20,183 bases of DNA from CAYMLQ01 sp964390795 (GTDB lineage: Bacteria > Verrucomicrobiota > Kiritimatiellia > RFP12 > UBA1067): assembly GCA_964390795.1 (NCBI GenBank), contig CAYMLQ010000063.1, forward strand, positions 1-20,183, given 5' to 3'. Shown piece by piece: positions 1 to 6,611 of this stretch; positions within the stretch are counted from its first letter, which is position 1, and the number at the start of each line of letters is the position of its first letter. The notes under the pieces were generated by a model that saw only the letters and a program-made list of their open reading frames with translations, was not told where the DNA came from and did no database searches. A program made the translations under genes and the position numbers.

Positions 1-407
1 GCCGCGTGAACCTGGAGCGCGCGCTGGCGCTGGGCGACCGGCTGGGCGGGCACATCGTGAGCGGGCATGTGGATGAGGTCGGGAGCTTGGCTGCGGTCGA
101 GGAGCGAGGCAGGGACAGCGCTTGGCGGGTGGCCTGTTCGGCCGGGCTGGCGCGTCAGACGGTGCTGAAGGGCTCGGTCGCGATCGACGGCGTGAGTCTG
201 ACCGTGAGCGGGCTGGGCGACGACTGGCTGGAAGTGAATCTGATCCCGACCACGCTGCGGGAGACGAGCCTGTGCGACCGCAAGGTCGGGGACGCATTGA
301 ACCTTGAAAGCGATATCTTGGGCAAATATGTGGCCCGCCTGCTGGGGTTGGAGAACCGGCGGTGCGAGGTCACCGAGCAAATGCTGGCGGAGAACGGATT
401 CCTATGA
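1..407 (+). CDS. ribE: Riboflavin synthase alpha subunit, C-terminal part (5'-truncated by window)
   Basis: Riboflavin synthase dismutates two 6,7-dimethyl-8-ribityllumazine molecules into riboflavin in the cytosol. The reading frame is already open at the window edge (first full codon at base 3), so the GTG at 6 is an internal Val codon, not a start. Visible family motifs are VNLERALALGDRLGGHIVSGHVD near the start (the conserved end of the first lumazine-binding repeat and beginning of the second), GSVAIDGVSLTV, the EVNLIPTTLRET segment and VGDALNLESDILGKYV. About 134 residues of a roughly 200-residue protein are present, covering essentially the whole second barrel. Its TGA overlaps the ATG of the kinase gene that follows (ATGA at 404-407), so the two are probably translationally coupled. 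Family assignment is very secure. The symbol varies (ribE or ribC) with the organism. Confidence 0.95.
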   Translation, partial: RVNLERALALGDRLGGHIVSGHVDEVGSLAAVEERGRDSAWRVACSAGLARQTVLKGSVAIDGVSLTVSGLGDDWLEVNLIPTTLRETSLCDRKVGDALNLESDILGKYVARLLGLENRRCEVTEQMLAENGFL

Positions 408-1342
408 AAAACGTGTTATGTCTGGGCCTCACACCGGCCCTGCAGCGGACGATGCTTTTTGACAGGCTCGAAACGGACGAGGTCAACCGCGCGCGGCAGG
501 TGATCGAAAGCGCGGCGGGCAAGGCTCTGAACACGGCGCGCGCGCTGGCGACGCTGGGGACGCCCGCTCAGACCGCGGGGTTCAACGGCGGACAGACGGG
601 TCGCGCCATCGCGGCGTTCCTGAAGGAGTACGGCGTGACGTCGGCCTTGACGCCGATGAAGGCCCCGACACGCATCTGCACGACGCTGATCGATCGGAAA
701 GCGTGTACGGTGACGGAACTGGTCGAGGAGGCCCCGGCGCCGGGAACGGCTGCTGTTGCGCGCTTCGTGAGGGAGAACCTGAAGCGCACGCGCGAGGCAT
801 CCATGCTGGTGATCAGCGGAACGCTGCCGCCCTTCGCGGGCGATGAGTTCTATGTCGGTTTCGTGCGGGCGGCAGCCGAGGCCGGCGTACACGTGGTGAT
901 CGACTCGCACAAGACGGCGCTGATCGACGTGCTTTTCGAGCGGCCGCTGCTGGCCAAGCTCACTGTGCGCGAGTTGGAGGCCACCCTAGGGGAGCCGATG
1001 AACAGCGAGCGGCGCGTGCTGCGCGGCATGCGGGACTTGCTGGGCATGGGCGCGCAGAACGTGTTTGTGACACAGGGAGGCAAGGCCGCCTACCTGCTGA
1101 CGCCGAAACAGACGTGGCGATTCACGCCGCCCGAGATCGCCCGTCGCGAGAACCCGATCGGGAGCGGCGACTGCGCGACTGCGGGCATCGTGCATGCGTT
1201 GCTGAAAGGCAAGAGCCTGCGGGAGGCCGCGTGCTTCGGCCTGGCCTGTGGCAGTGCGAATGTGGAGAGCCTGACGCCTGCGGATGTGTGCGCGAAGCGC
1301 GTCCGCGTGCTCGCCCGCGCGGTGGCGTGTGTCGCAATCTGA
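404..1342 (+). CDS. PfkB-family sugar kinase (1-phosphofructokinase/hexose kinase type)
   Basis: A 312-residue cytosolic carbohydrate kinase of the PfkB/ribokinase superfamily, nearest in style to the FruK/LacC branch, which phosphorylates sugar phosphates with ATP. The ATG at 404 overlaps the upstream stop. The frame is open further upstream, but only this start gives the typical beginning MKNVLCLGLTPALQR. Motifs seen: GKALNTARALATLG (residues 39-52, usually GKGxNxARxLAxLG), NGGQTG (61-66), ISGTLPP (137-143), and the signature NPIGSGDCATAG (250-261), where Asp256 should be the catalytic base. The usual KPNxxEL stretch reads KLTVRELEATLG (185-196), and GKG has become GKA, so the sugar substrate may differ from fructose-1-phosphate. 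A role in making a nucleotide-sugar precursor for the following polysaccharide genes is possible but is only inferred from position. Confidence 0.85.
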   Translation: MKNVLCLGLTPALQRTMLFDRLETDEVNRARQVIESAAGKALNTARALATLGTPAQTAGFNGGQTGRAIAAFLKEYGVTSALTPMKAPTRICTTLIDRKACTVTELVEEAPAPGTAAVARFVRENLKRTREASMLVISGTLPPFAGDEFYVGFVRAAAEAGVHVVIDSHKTALIDVLFERPLLAKLTVRELEATLGEPMNSERRVLRGMRDLLGMGAQNVFVTQGGKAAYLLTPKQTWRFTPPEIARRENPIGSGDCATAGIVHALLKGKSLREAACFGLACGSANVESLTPADVCAKRVRVLARAVACVAI

Positions 1343-1376
1343 ATGACGTCCCTGAACGTTCAAAGGAGCAATGGGC

Positions 1377-2447
1377 ATGACAGAATTTGAGCGGCTCTAT
1401 ATTCTGAGTGTTCCTTTTCACAATGTCTCGTTTGAAGAGACCGTTGCCTGGGCCACCGACCGGATGGTGTGCCGGCGTCCCGGGGGCATTGTAGTGACGC
1501 CCAACCTTGATTTCATGTTCAACGTGTCGCGTGATCCGGTGCTGCGCAGGCTGGTGTGCGAGTCGGATCTGGTGGTGGCGGACGGCATGCCGGCCGTCTG
1601 GCTGTCGCGCGTGCTGGGCCCGGGAATCAAGGAGCGTGTGACCGGCAGCGACCTGACGCCGCGACTATTGGAGGTGTGCGCGGAGAAGGGGTTGTCGGTG
1701 TTTGCGATCGGCGGAGCGCCGGGGGTGGCGGAGAAGGCGTTCGAGCGGATGCGGGAGCGGCTGCCGGGGCTGAAGGTCGCAGGCGCGCTTTCACCGCCGA
1801 TGGCGCCGTTCGAGAAAATGGATCTGCAGGGGATCGGCGAGCGCGTGCGCCAGGCGGACCCGCACTTGGTGCTGGTGGCGATGGGCATGGGTAAGCAGGA
1901 GCGGCTGATGGACTGGCTGCGCGCCCATACGCAGGTGCCGCTGATGATGGGGGTGGGCGGGTCGCTGGATTTTCTGGCGGGCGTGCAGAAGCGCGCGCCT
2001 CGCTGGGTGCAGCGGTGCGGGCTGGAGTGGGTCTGGCGGACGGGAACGGCGCCGGGGCGCTTTATCGGGCGCTATACCAACGACGGCGTCTGGCTGCTCT
2101 CGGTGCTGTCGCGGCTGCTGTGGATCAGGCTGTGCGTGGCTGTGCGGCGTCCGGGGTGTGCGTGTGAGACGTCCGTGGGTGAGGAGAGCGGACGGGTTTT
2201 GCCTTTTCCAAAAATCGGCACGGGCGAGCAGCAACGCGCCTTTTTGGAAGCAGCCGGAGGCCGGGAGTGGCGCTCGCTTGATCTGGGGGCGCGCGAGTGG
2301 CTGAGCAGCCTTGAGCTTGCCGTGCTGGCCCTGCTGGAGATGCGGGCGGAAAGCGGGAAGGGCGCCTACTCGCTGATCAACGCGAATAACAGGCTGCGCA
2401 GGCAACTGATGTGCTTAGGGCTATCTTGTGGCTTGCAATCTGAATGA
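1377..2447 (+). CDS. WecG/TagA/CpsF-family glycosyltransferase with C-terminal STAS-like domain
   Basis: A glycosyltransferase of the family (GT26) that adds a sugar, typically N-acetylmannosamine or ManNAcA, to a lipid-linked acceptor at the inner membrane face. The start is ATG 1377, where AGGAG (1364-1368) lies 8 nt upstream; ATG 1371 would be only 2 nt from it. The 356-residue protein has the family hallmarks: TPNLDFM (41-47), VADGMPAVW (67-75, with the Asp expected to be catalytic), TGSDL (89-93), VAMGMGKQE (167-175), GVGGSLDFLAG (192-202), RAPRW (206-210), GLEWVWR (215-221) and RYTNDG (232-237). Family members usually end near residue 250. Here about 100 extra residues follow. From about 275 on they resemble a STAS domain: SLDLGAREWLSSLELAVLA (300-318) aligns with the Asp-Ser-Ala-Gly-Leu region of the STAS gene next door, keeping the Ser (311) but not the Asp or Gly. 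The fusion is my reading from pattern similarity. Confidence 0.9.
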   Translation: MTEFERLYILSVPFHNVSFEETVAWATDRMVCRRPGGIVVTPNLDFMFNVSRDPVLRRLVCESDLVVADGMPAVWLSRVLGPGIKERVTGSDLTPRLLEVCAEKGLSVFAIGGAPGVAEKAFERMRERLPGLKVAGALSPPMAPFEKMDLQGIGERVRQADPHLVLVAMGMGKQERLMDWLRAHTQVPLMMGVGGSLDFLAGVQKRAPRWVQRCGLEWVWRTGTAPGRFIGRYTNDGVWLLSVLSRLLWIRLCVAVRRPGCACETSVGEESGRVLPFPKIGTGEQQRAFLEAAGGREWRSLDLGAREWLSSLELAVLALLEMRAESGKGAYSLINANNRLRRQLMCLGLSCGLQSE

Positions 2448-2485
2448 TAAATAGGTATTTTGTCTTATATAAAAGGAATCGCGAT
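2433..2485 (+). promoter_or_regulatory. AT-rich leader of the STAS gene with possible weak promoter
   Basis: The end of the WecG gene and the 38-nt gap before the STAS gene are strikingly AT-rich within a GC-rich window. TTGCAA (2433-2438) and TATTTT (2456-2461) are separated by 17 bp and each match four of six sigma-70 consensus bases; a further TATATAAAA run follows at 2466-2474. AAAAGGAA (2471-2478) lies 7 nt before ATG 2486 and should be the ribosome binding site that decides that start. The promoter reading is weak, and the AT-rich stretch may only keep the ribosome binding site unstructured. Confidence 0.25.
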
Positions 2486-2830
2486 ATGAAGACAGACGTG
2501 GTACACGAGGGAGACTCGCTCATTCTTCGTCCCGAGATCGACACGCTGGACGCTTATGCGGCGGTTGATTTCAAGGCGGAGGTTAATGCGCTTGTGGGGA
2601 ACGCGTCCGGACACGTTATTTTGGATATGCAGAGTATCAACTTTGTGGACAGCGCGGGTCTGGGTGCCATTTTGTCGGTAATGAGGTTGGTTCGCGGCCG
2701 CGACAAACACTTCGTCATCTGTAACATGACGCCGCCGGTTCGGAGTTTGTTCGAGCTGGTGCGCATTCACAAGGTGCTGGACATTTGTAACTCACGGGAA
2801 GAGGCGCTTCATCTGGTCTCGGCGTGTTAA
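2486..2830 (+). CDS. STAS-domain protein (anti-sigma factor antagonist type)
   Basis: A 114-residue single-domain STAS protein like SpoIIAA/RsbV, which in partner-switching systems is phosphorylated on Ser by an HATPase kinase and, when dephosphorylated, binds it. The frame is open back to an ATG at 2444 overlapping the previous stop, but ATG 2486 has the good ribosome binding site (AAAAGGAA) and gives the usual STAS length. Motifs: SLILRPEIDTLDA (11-23, the first strand and turn), GHVILDMQSINFVDSAGLGA (42-61) with the phosphorylatable Ser56 after Asp55, and ICNMTPPVRSLFELVRIHKVLDI-like helix and strand pattern at 78-100. The HATPase gene lies directly downstream and a STAS-like tail is fused to the transferase upstream, so its target may be the polysaccharide machinery. 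GC content is visibly lower than in neighbouring genes. Confidence 0.9.
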   Translation: MKTDVVHEGDSLILRPEIDTLDAYAAVDFKAEVNALVGNASGHVILDMQSINFVDSAGLGAILSVMRLVRGRDKHFVICNMTPPVRSLFELVRIHKVLDICNSREEALHLVSAC

Positions 2831-2888
2831 GCGACCGGGTCGGCAGGGAGCTGCTGTGGTGAAATCCTCACGCGAAGGGGCCAACGAC

Positions 2889-3359
2889 ATGCTCTGTAAG
2901 AGAAAATGGACGTACGACTGCCCCACGCACCTGCGTGAGTTGCACTCTTTCAGAGCGTTCGTGCGTGGCATTTACGCTGACCCAGACGTGGCTCGGTCGG
3001 CTGCGCCCAGCGAAGCCGATCAGATGCTGCTCGCGTTGCACGAAGTGCTGGTGAACATCATCGAGCATGCCCCAGGCGGGAGCGCTCAGAGCGTGTCGCC
3101 AATCCGGCTCGAAGTCTGTCTCTGCGAGGCGCGCACCGAGTGGACGTTCGCACACCGCATGGCGTTCTTTTCGCCGGGGCACATTCCCGTGCCGGACGAA
3201 GGGGGCAGTCAGACGCGCGGTTACGGACTTTACATTATCGAGCAAACCGCCGATCAAGTCAGGTATTTCCAGAACGAGCAGGGTGAGAGCTGTGTGAAGT
3301 TGGTCAAGGGGTTCTGCGCGGCCCGGGCAGCAGAAGGTTCTAGAGAGGCAACCACATGA
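2889..3359 (+). CDS. RsbW/SpoIIAB-like HATPase (anti-sigma factor/serine kinase type), divergent
   Basis: A GHKL-fold ATPase of the RsbW/SpoIIAB type, normally a serine kinase of STAS proteins and binder of an alternative target. From ATG 2889 (AAGGGG 8 nt upstream) it has 156 residues; GTG 2856 or 2859 behind GGAG (2847-2850) are possible longer starts. The N box is clear: LALHEVLVNIIEHA (48-61) with Glu52, Asn56 and Glu59. The glycine-rich lid appears as TRGYGLYIIEQTADQVRY (109-126), and the final strand as ESCVKLVKGF (133-142). The adenine-contacting D-x-G motif expected near residue 89 instead reads HRMAFF, so ATP binding may be altered. It sits 58 nt after the STAS gene and its TGA overlaps the ATG of the sugar transferase gene (ATGA, 3356-3359), tying it to polysaccharide initiation. 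Confidence 0.82.
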   Translation: MLCKRKWTYDCPTHLRELHSFRAFVRGIYADPDVARSAAPSEADQMLLALHEVLVNIIEHAPGGSAQSVSPIRLEVCLCEARTEWTFAHRMAFFSPGHIPVPDEGGSQTRGYGLYIIEQTADQVRYFQNEQGESCVKLVKGFCAARAAEGSREATT

Positions 3360-4129
3360 ATTCGGAAACGAACGCGCAGGAGCGGCAAGGCGGGGTGTTG
3401 ACGGGGAGCGACCGCCTGCTGTTGGAAGACGCGCTCTATCAGCGTTTCGCGAGCGGCAGCGTGGGCGGGCGTCGCCAGTTCCGCTATTTGCGTAAGAAGT
3501 ATGCGTGGCGGTTTGCGGTGCGGGGGGCGGCGCTGGTCAAGCGCGTGGTCGACATCGGGGTTTCGCTGACGGCGATGATTGCGCTCATGCCGCTGTTTCT
3601 CGGGGTGGCGCTGTGCATTCGACTGACGGACGGCGGACCAGTTTTCTTTTTTCAGCGCCGGGTGGGGCGTTATGGCCGCGAGTTTGATTTTCCGAAGTTC
3701 CGCTCGATGCTGGTGAACGCGGACGCGCTGAAGAAGAAGATCCAGGAGCAGAACGTTCACGGCAAAGAGGGCGTGACGTTCAAGATGAAGCGTGACCCGC
3801 GGGTCACGTGGATCGGCCGTTTCATCCGCAAGACAAGTATTGACGAGATGCCGCAGCTCTGGTGCGTCTTTGTCGGGCAGATGTCGCTGGTGGGGCCGCG
3901 ACCGCCCACGCCGGACGAGGTGGCCCGCTACACGCTGACGGACCGGCGCCGTCTGGATGTGATTCCGGGGCTGACGTGCATTTGGCAGGTCAGCGGGCGC
4001 AGCGACATTCCGTTTGAACGCCAGGTGCTGCTGGACATCCAGTACATCGAGAGCCAGAGTTTCTGGACGGACGTGCTGATCCTGTTCAAGACGGTTCCGG
4101 CCGTCCTGTTTGGAAAGGGGGCCTATTGA
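3356..4129 (+). CDS. Polyprenyl-phosphate sugar-1-phosphate transferase (WcaJ/WbaP C-terminal domain type)
   Basis: A monotopic membrane enzyme that transfers a sugar-1-phosphate from a nucleotide sugar to undecaprenyl phosphate, the first step of repeat-unit synthesis. The 257-residue protein has about 60 N-terminal polar residues, one membrane segment (about 66-90) and then the conserved catalytic core: GPVFFFQRRVGR (94-105), FPKFRSM (112-118), RFIRKTSIDEMPQLW (155-169) with the catalytic Asp163-Glu164 pair, GQMSLVGPRPP (174-184), PGLTCIWQVSGR (204-215) and the typical end FGKGAY. All key residues are present, so it should be active. It lacks the extra transmembrane domain of full-length WbaP/WcaJ. 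Start ATG 3356 overlaps the HATPase stop, and its own stop shares one base with the next start (TGATG, 4127-4131). Confidence 0.95.
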   Translation: MNSETNAQERQGGVLTGSDRLLLEDALYQRFASGSVGGRRQFRYLRKKYAWRFAVRGAALVKRVVDIGVSLTAMIALMPLFLGVALCIRLTDGGPVFFFQRRVGRYGREFDFPKFRSMLVNADALKKKIQEQNVHGKEGVTFKMKRDPRVTWIGRFIRKTSIDEMPQLWCVFVGQMSLVGPRPPTPDEVARYTLTDRRRLDVIPGLTCIWQVSGRSDIPFERQVLLDIQYIESQSFWTDVLILFKTVPAVLFGKGAY

Positions 4130-5643
4130 TGCGCACGGTACTGATCGCGGCCGGGCATGCGCCTCACTTGGGTGCGCTGACAACGGACACGCCTGCGCCG
4201 ATGCTGCCGCTGATGGGCAAGCCGTTCATTCAGCATGTGGTGGAGGTTTTGGTCGGACAGGGGTGCAGGCAGTTGGATGTTTTGGTGCATGAGCATCCCG
4301 AGCAGATCGAGGACATCTTAGGAGATGGCGTGCGCTGGGGGGCAGCCTTCACGTACCAGGTCTGCCGGTCGGGCGTACAGTTTGCGGATAAGCTGGCGTT
4401 TCTCGCGCAGGCCGATGGCGAGGGGTTGCGGGTGGTTTTTGGTGACCGTCTGGCGGCCGGCGGGTATGCCGGACTTTTTGCCTGTGAGGTCGCCGCCGAC
4501 CGTCCCGTGCGTCTGGCCGGTTTCGCGGCGGACGGCGAGGTCGAGCCCGTGTGGGCGGTTGTCGCGAGCGGCTGGTTTGAGGCGGCGAAGGCGGGCGCTG
4601 CGGACACGACGGAGGCGCTGGTTGCTGCGGCACGCGCCGCAGGCGGCGTGCTGGAAGTTGGGCGTCCGCTGCGCTGGCAGACGTATTCGGATCTGCTTGA
4701 GACGGCTCGGCGGGTGATGGACGGAGAGGGGCCCGAGCTGCTGGTGACGGGGCGGGTTACGGACGCGCGCGTGTGGCTTGGGCGCAACGTGTCGTTGCAT
4801 CCGACCGCGCGGCTCGTGCCGCCTGTGTTTATCGGCGCGGACTGTGAAATCGGCGCGGGCGTGTCGCTGGGCCCCTACGTGTCGATCGAGGGCAACTGCG
4901 TGTTGGATCGCGGCTGCGCGGTTCGCGACAGCCTGGTGTTCCGGAACACCTACATGGGTGAGGCGCTGGAGCTGGAAGGCGTGGTGGCGACCGCCAAGCT
5001 GATCGCCAACGCGCGCTACAATGCGGTGGTGCCGATTCCTGAAGATTTTCTGATGGGGTCGCTCAAAGCGGGGTTTCTTTGGCAGGGTGCTGCGAACGTG
5101 GCGAGCAGGCTGTTCGGGCTGCTCCTGCTGGTCGTTCTGACGCCCTGCTGGCTGCTCGGGTTTCTGCTGTGGCTTGCGGGAGGGCTGAAGTATTGGCCTG
5201 TGCGCTTGGCCTGTATCCGGCTGCCGGCGGGCGATCATCCGATGTTCTGGAAACCGCTCCGGTATCAGGCTCTGCTGGGCGGCCCGGAGCGCGAGGGACG
5301 CCATTTTTTCACCCGGTTCCTGCCTGGGCTCCTCTCCGTTGTCAAAGGGGATCTCGCGCTGGTCGGGGTTCCTCCGCGGACGCGGCAGGAGGTCGAAGGG
5401 CTGCCTGCGGACTGGCGGCACCTCTACCTGCGCGGGACATGCGGCCTGATTGTCGAGCCGGGTGTCATCTACAGCACCCGGCGCTCTGCGGACGAGGCGT
5501 TTGCGGCTGACGCGTGTTTTGTCGCGAAGCCGTCGGTGGCGCACGAGTTTGCTCTGCTTTGCCGCTATTTCTTCGGCATGAGACTGACGTCGCGCGTGGG
5601 CGGGCGTGGTCCGGCGCGTGAGTCTGGGAAGGGAGCTTCATGA
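4129..5643 (+). CDS. Fusion: nucleotidyltransferase-like, beta-helix and sugar transferase-like domains, active sites eroded
   Basis: A 504-residue three-part protein. Residues 1 to about 195 resemble sugar-phosphate nucleotidyltransferases: VLIAAGHAPHLGALTTD and TPAPMLPLMGKPFIQHVVEV keep the overall pattern, but GxGTRL has become GHAPHL and the Pro-Lys of the signature is Pro-Ala. Residues about 205-300 are left-handed beta-helix hexapeptide turns (VFIGADCEIGAGVSLGPYV). After a hydrophobic stretch (325-350) comes a sugar transferase-like domain: RFLPGLLSVVKGDLALVG (396-413) matches the DELPQLWNVLKGDMSLVGPRP region of active enzymes, yet the catalytic Asp-Glu is Arg-Phe and the PRP motif is VPP. 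EPGVIYS (443-449) replaces PGITGLW. It probably has a structural or regulatory role rather than two enzyme activities. It directly follows the intact sugar transferase. ATG 4129 is preferred over the TTG at 4126. Confidence 0.78.
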   Translation: MRTVLIAAGHAPHLGALTTDTPAPMLPLMGKPFIQHVVEVLVGQGCRQLDVLVHEHPEQIEDILGDGVRWGAAFTYQVCRSGVQFADKLAFLAQADGEGLRVVFGDRLAAGGYAGLFACEVAADRPVRLAGFAADGEVEPVWAVVASGWFEAAKAGAADTTEALVAAARAAGGVLEVGRPLRWQTYSDLLETARRVMDGEGPELLVTGRVTDARVWLGRNVSLHPTARLVPPVFIGADCEIGAGVSLGPYVSIEGNCVLDRGCAVRDSLVFRNTYMGEALELEGVVATAKLIANARYNAVVPIPEDFLMGSLKAGFLWQGAANVASRLFGLLLLVVLTPCWLLGFLLWLAGGLKYWPVRLACIRLPAGDHPMFWKPLRYQALLGGPEREGRHFFTRFLPGLLSVVKGDLALVGVPPRTRQEVEGLPADWRHLYLRGTCGLIVEPGVIYSTRRSADEAFAADACFVAKPSVAHEFALLCRYFFGMRLTSRVGGRGPARESGKGAS

Positions 5644-6611
5644 GACTCGCCATCGTCATTCTCAATTACAAGACACCCGCCTACACAGAGGACTGCCTGC
5701 GCTCGCTGGCGCCCGAAGTCGCGGCCGTGCCGGGTACGCGGGTTCTGCTGCTGGACAATGCGTCGGGAGACGACTCGGTGCCGCGGCTGAGGGCGCTCAT
5801 CGAGGCCAACGGTTGGCACGGCTGGGTGGAGTTGCTGACGTCGGAGCGCAACACGGGTTTTGCGGGCGGCAACAACGAGCTGCTGCGGAGAGTGCTGGCC
5901 GGGGACGACGTGCCCGATGGCATTCTGCTGCTGAACAGCGACACCGTGGTGTGGCCCGGCTGCCTGGCCTATTGCCAGTCCTTCATGGAGACGCACGCTG
6001 ACGTCGGCGGGCTCTCCTGCATGCTGCGCAACCGCGACGGCTCGGTTCAGAACGTGTGCCGCAAATTCCCTCGGCCGGACCGCGAGACGGCGCGTGCGCT
6101 GGGGCTGCCCTATTTCTTGCCGGGCGTGTTCGGCTGGGCGGAGCTTGAGGACATGGGCTGGAACCGCGAGACCGAATCGCGTGCGGTCGAGTGGCTCGGC
6201 GGCGCGTTCTTGTGGGTGCGCACGGCGGCCTTGCGCGAGGTCGGCCTGCTCGACGAGTCGTTCTTTTTCTACGGCGAGGACACGGAGTTCTGCTATCGGA
6301 TGGGGCGCCGCGGCTGGCGTGTCTGGTTTGACCCCGGAGCGACCATCACGCATTTCGGTGGCGGCTCGTCAGACCCCACGCGTATGCTCGATCGGCGCAA
6401 GGACGTGCTGACGTGGTATGCGCGGTTTCATGTGCAGCGCCGTTGTTACGGTGCGCTTGCGGCGCTGTGGCTGCGCGGCGTGTATATCGCCGCGTTCGCC
6501 CTGCGGCTGGGCTGGATCGTCCTGAGCGGGCGGCGCGGGAGCCTCGACCATCAACGCATTGCGTCAGGCCTGCGCACCTTGACAGGTCCGCTGGATCCGA
6601 AAAGCGTATGA
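5640..6611 (+). CDS. Family 2 glycosyltransferase (rhamnosyltransferase-like)
   Basis: A cytosolic-face GT-A fold glycosyltransferase of 323 residues that should add one sugar to the lipid-linked repeat unit. The start VILNYKTPAYTEDCL (6-20), LLLDNASGDDS (36-46), RNTGFAGGNN (70-79), LLLNSDTVV (96-104, with the metal-binding DxD equivalent NSD), GGAFLWVRTAALREVGLLDE (187-206) and FFYGEDTEFCYR (209-220) are the standard landmarks of the WcaA/RfbF-like branch. A hydrophobic helix near 275-297 may anchor it to the membrane. GGGAAGGGAG-like purines precede the ATG, which overlaps the previous stop (ATGA, 5640-5643). The actual sugar cannot be told from sequence. Confidence 0.92.
   Translation: MRLAIVILNYKTPAYTEDCLRSLAPEVAAVPGTRVLLLDNASGDDSVPRLRALIEANGWHGWVELLTSERNTGFAGGNNELLRRVLAGDDVPDGILLLNSDTVVWPGCLAYCQSFMETHADVGGLSCMLRNRDGSVQNVCRKFPRPDRETARALGLPYFLPGVFGWAELEDMGWNRETESRAVEWLGGAFLWVRTAALREVGLLDESFFFYGEDTEFCYRMGRRGWRVWFDPGATITHFGGGSSDPTRMLDRRKDVLTWYARFHVQRRCYGALAALWLRGVYIAAFALRLGWIVLSGRRGSLDHQRIASGLRTLTGPLDPKSV

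Noticed and set aside
3254..4183. Minus-strand open frame of about 309 codons opposite the sugar transferase
   Set aside because: Shadow of the well-supported sugar transferase; no start context or motifs.
4318..5544. Minus-strand open frame of about 408 codons opposite the three-domain fusion gene
   Set aside because: Composition is Arg/Pro/Gln/His-rich and lacks recognisable motifs. The plus-strand gene has clear beta-helix and transferase-like patterns and overlaps its neighbours in the normal operon way.
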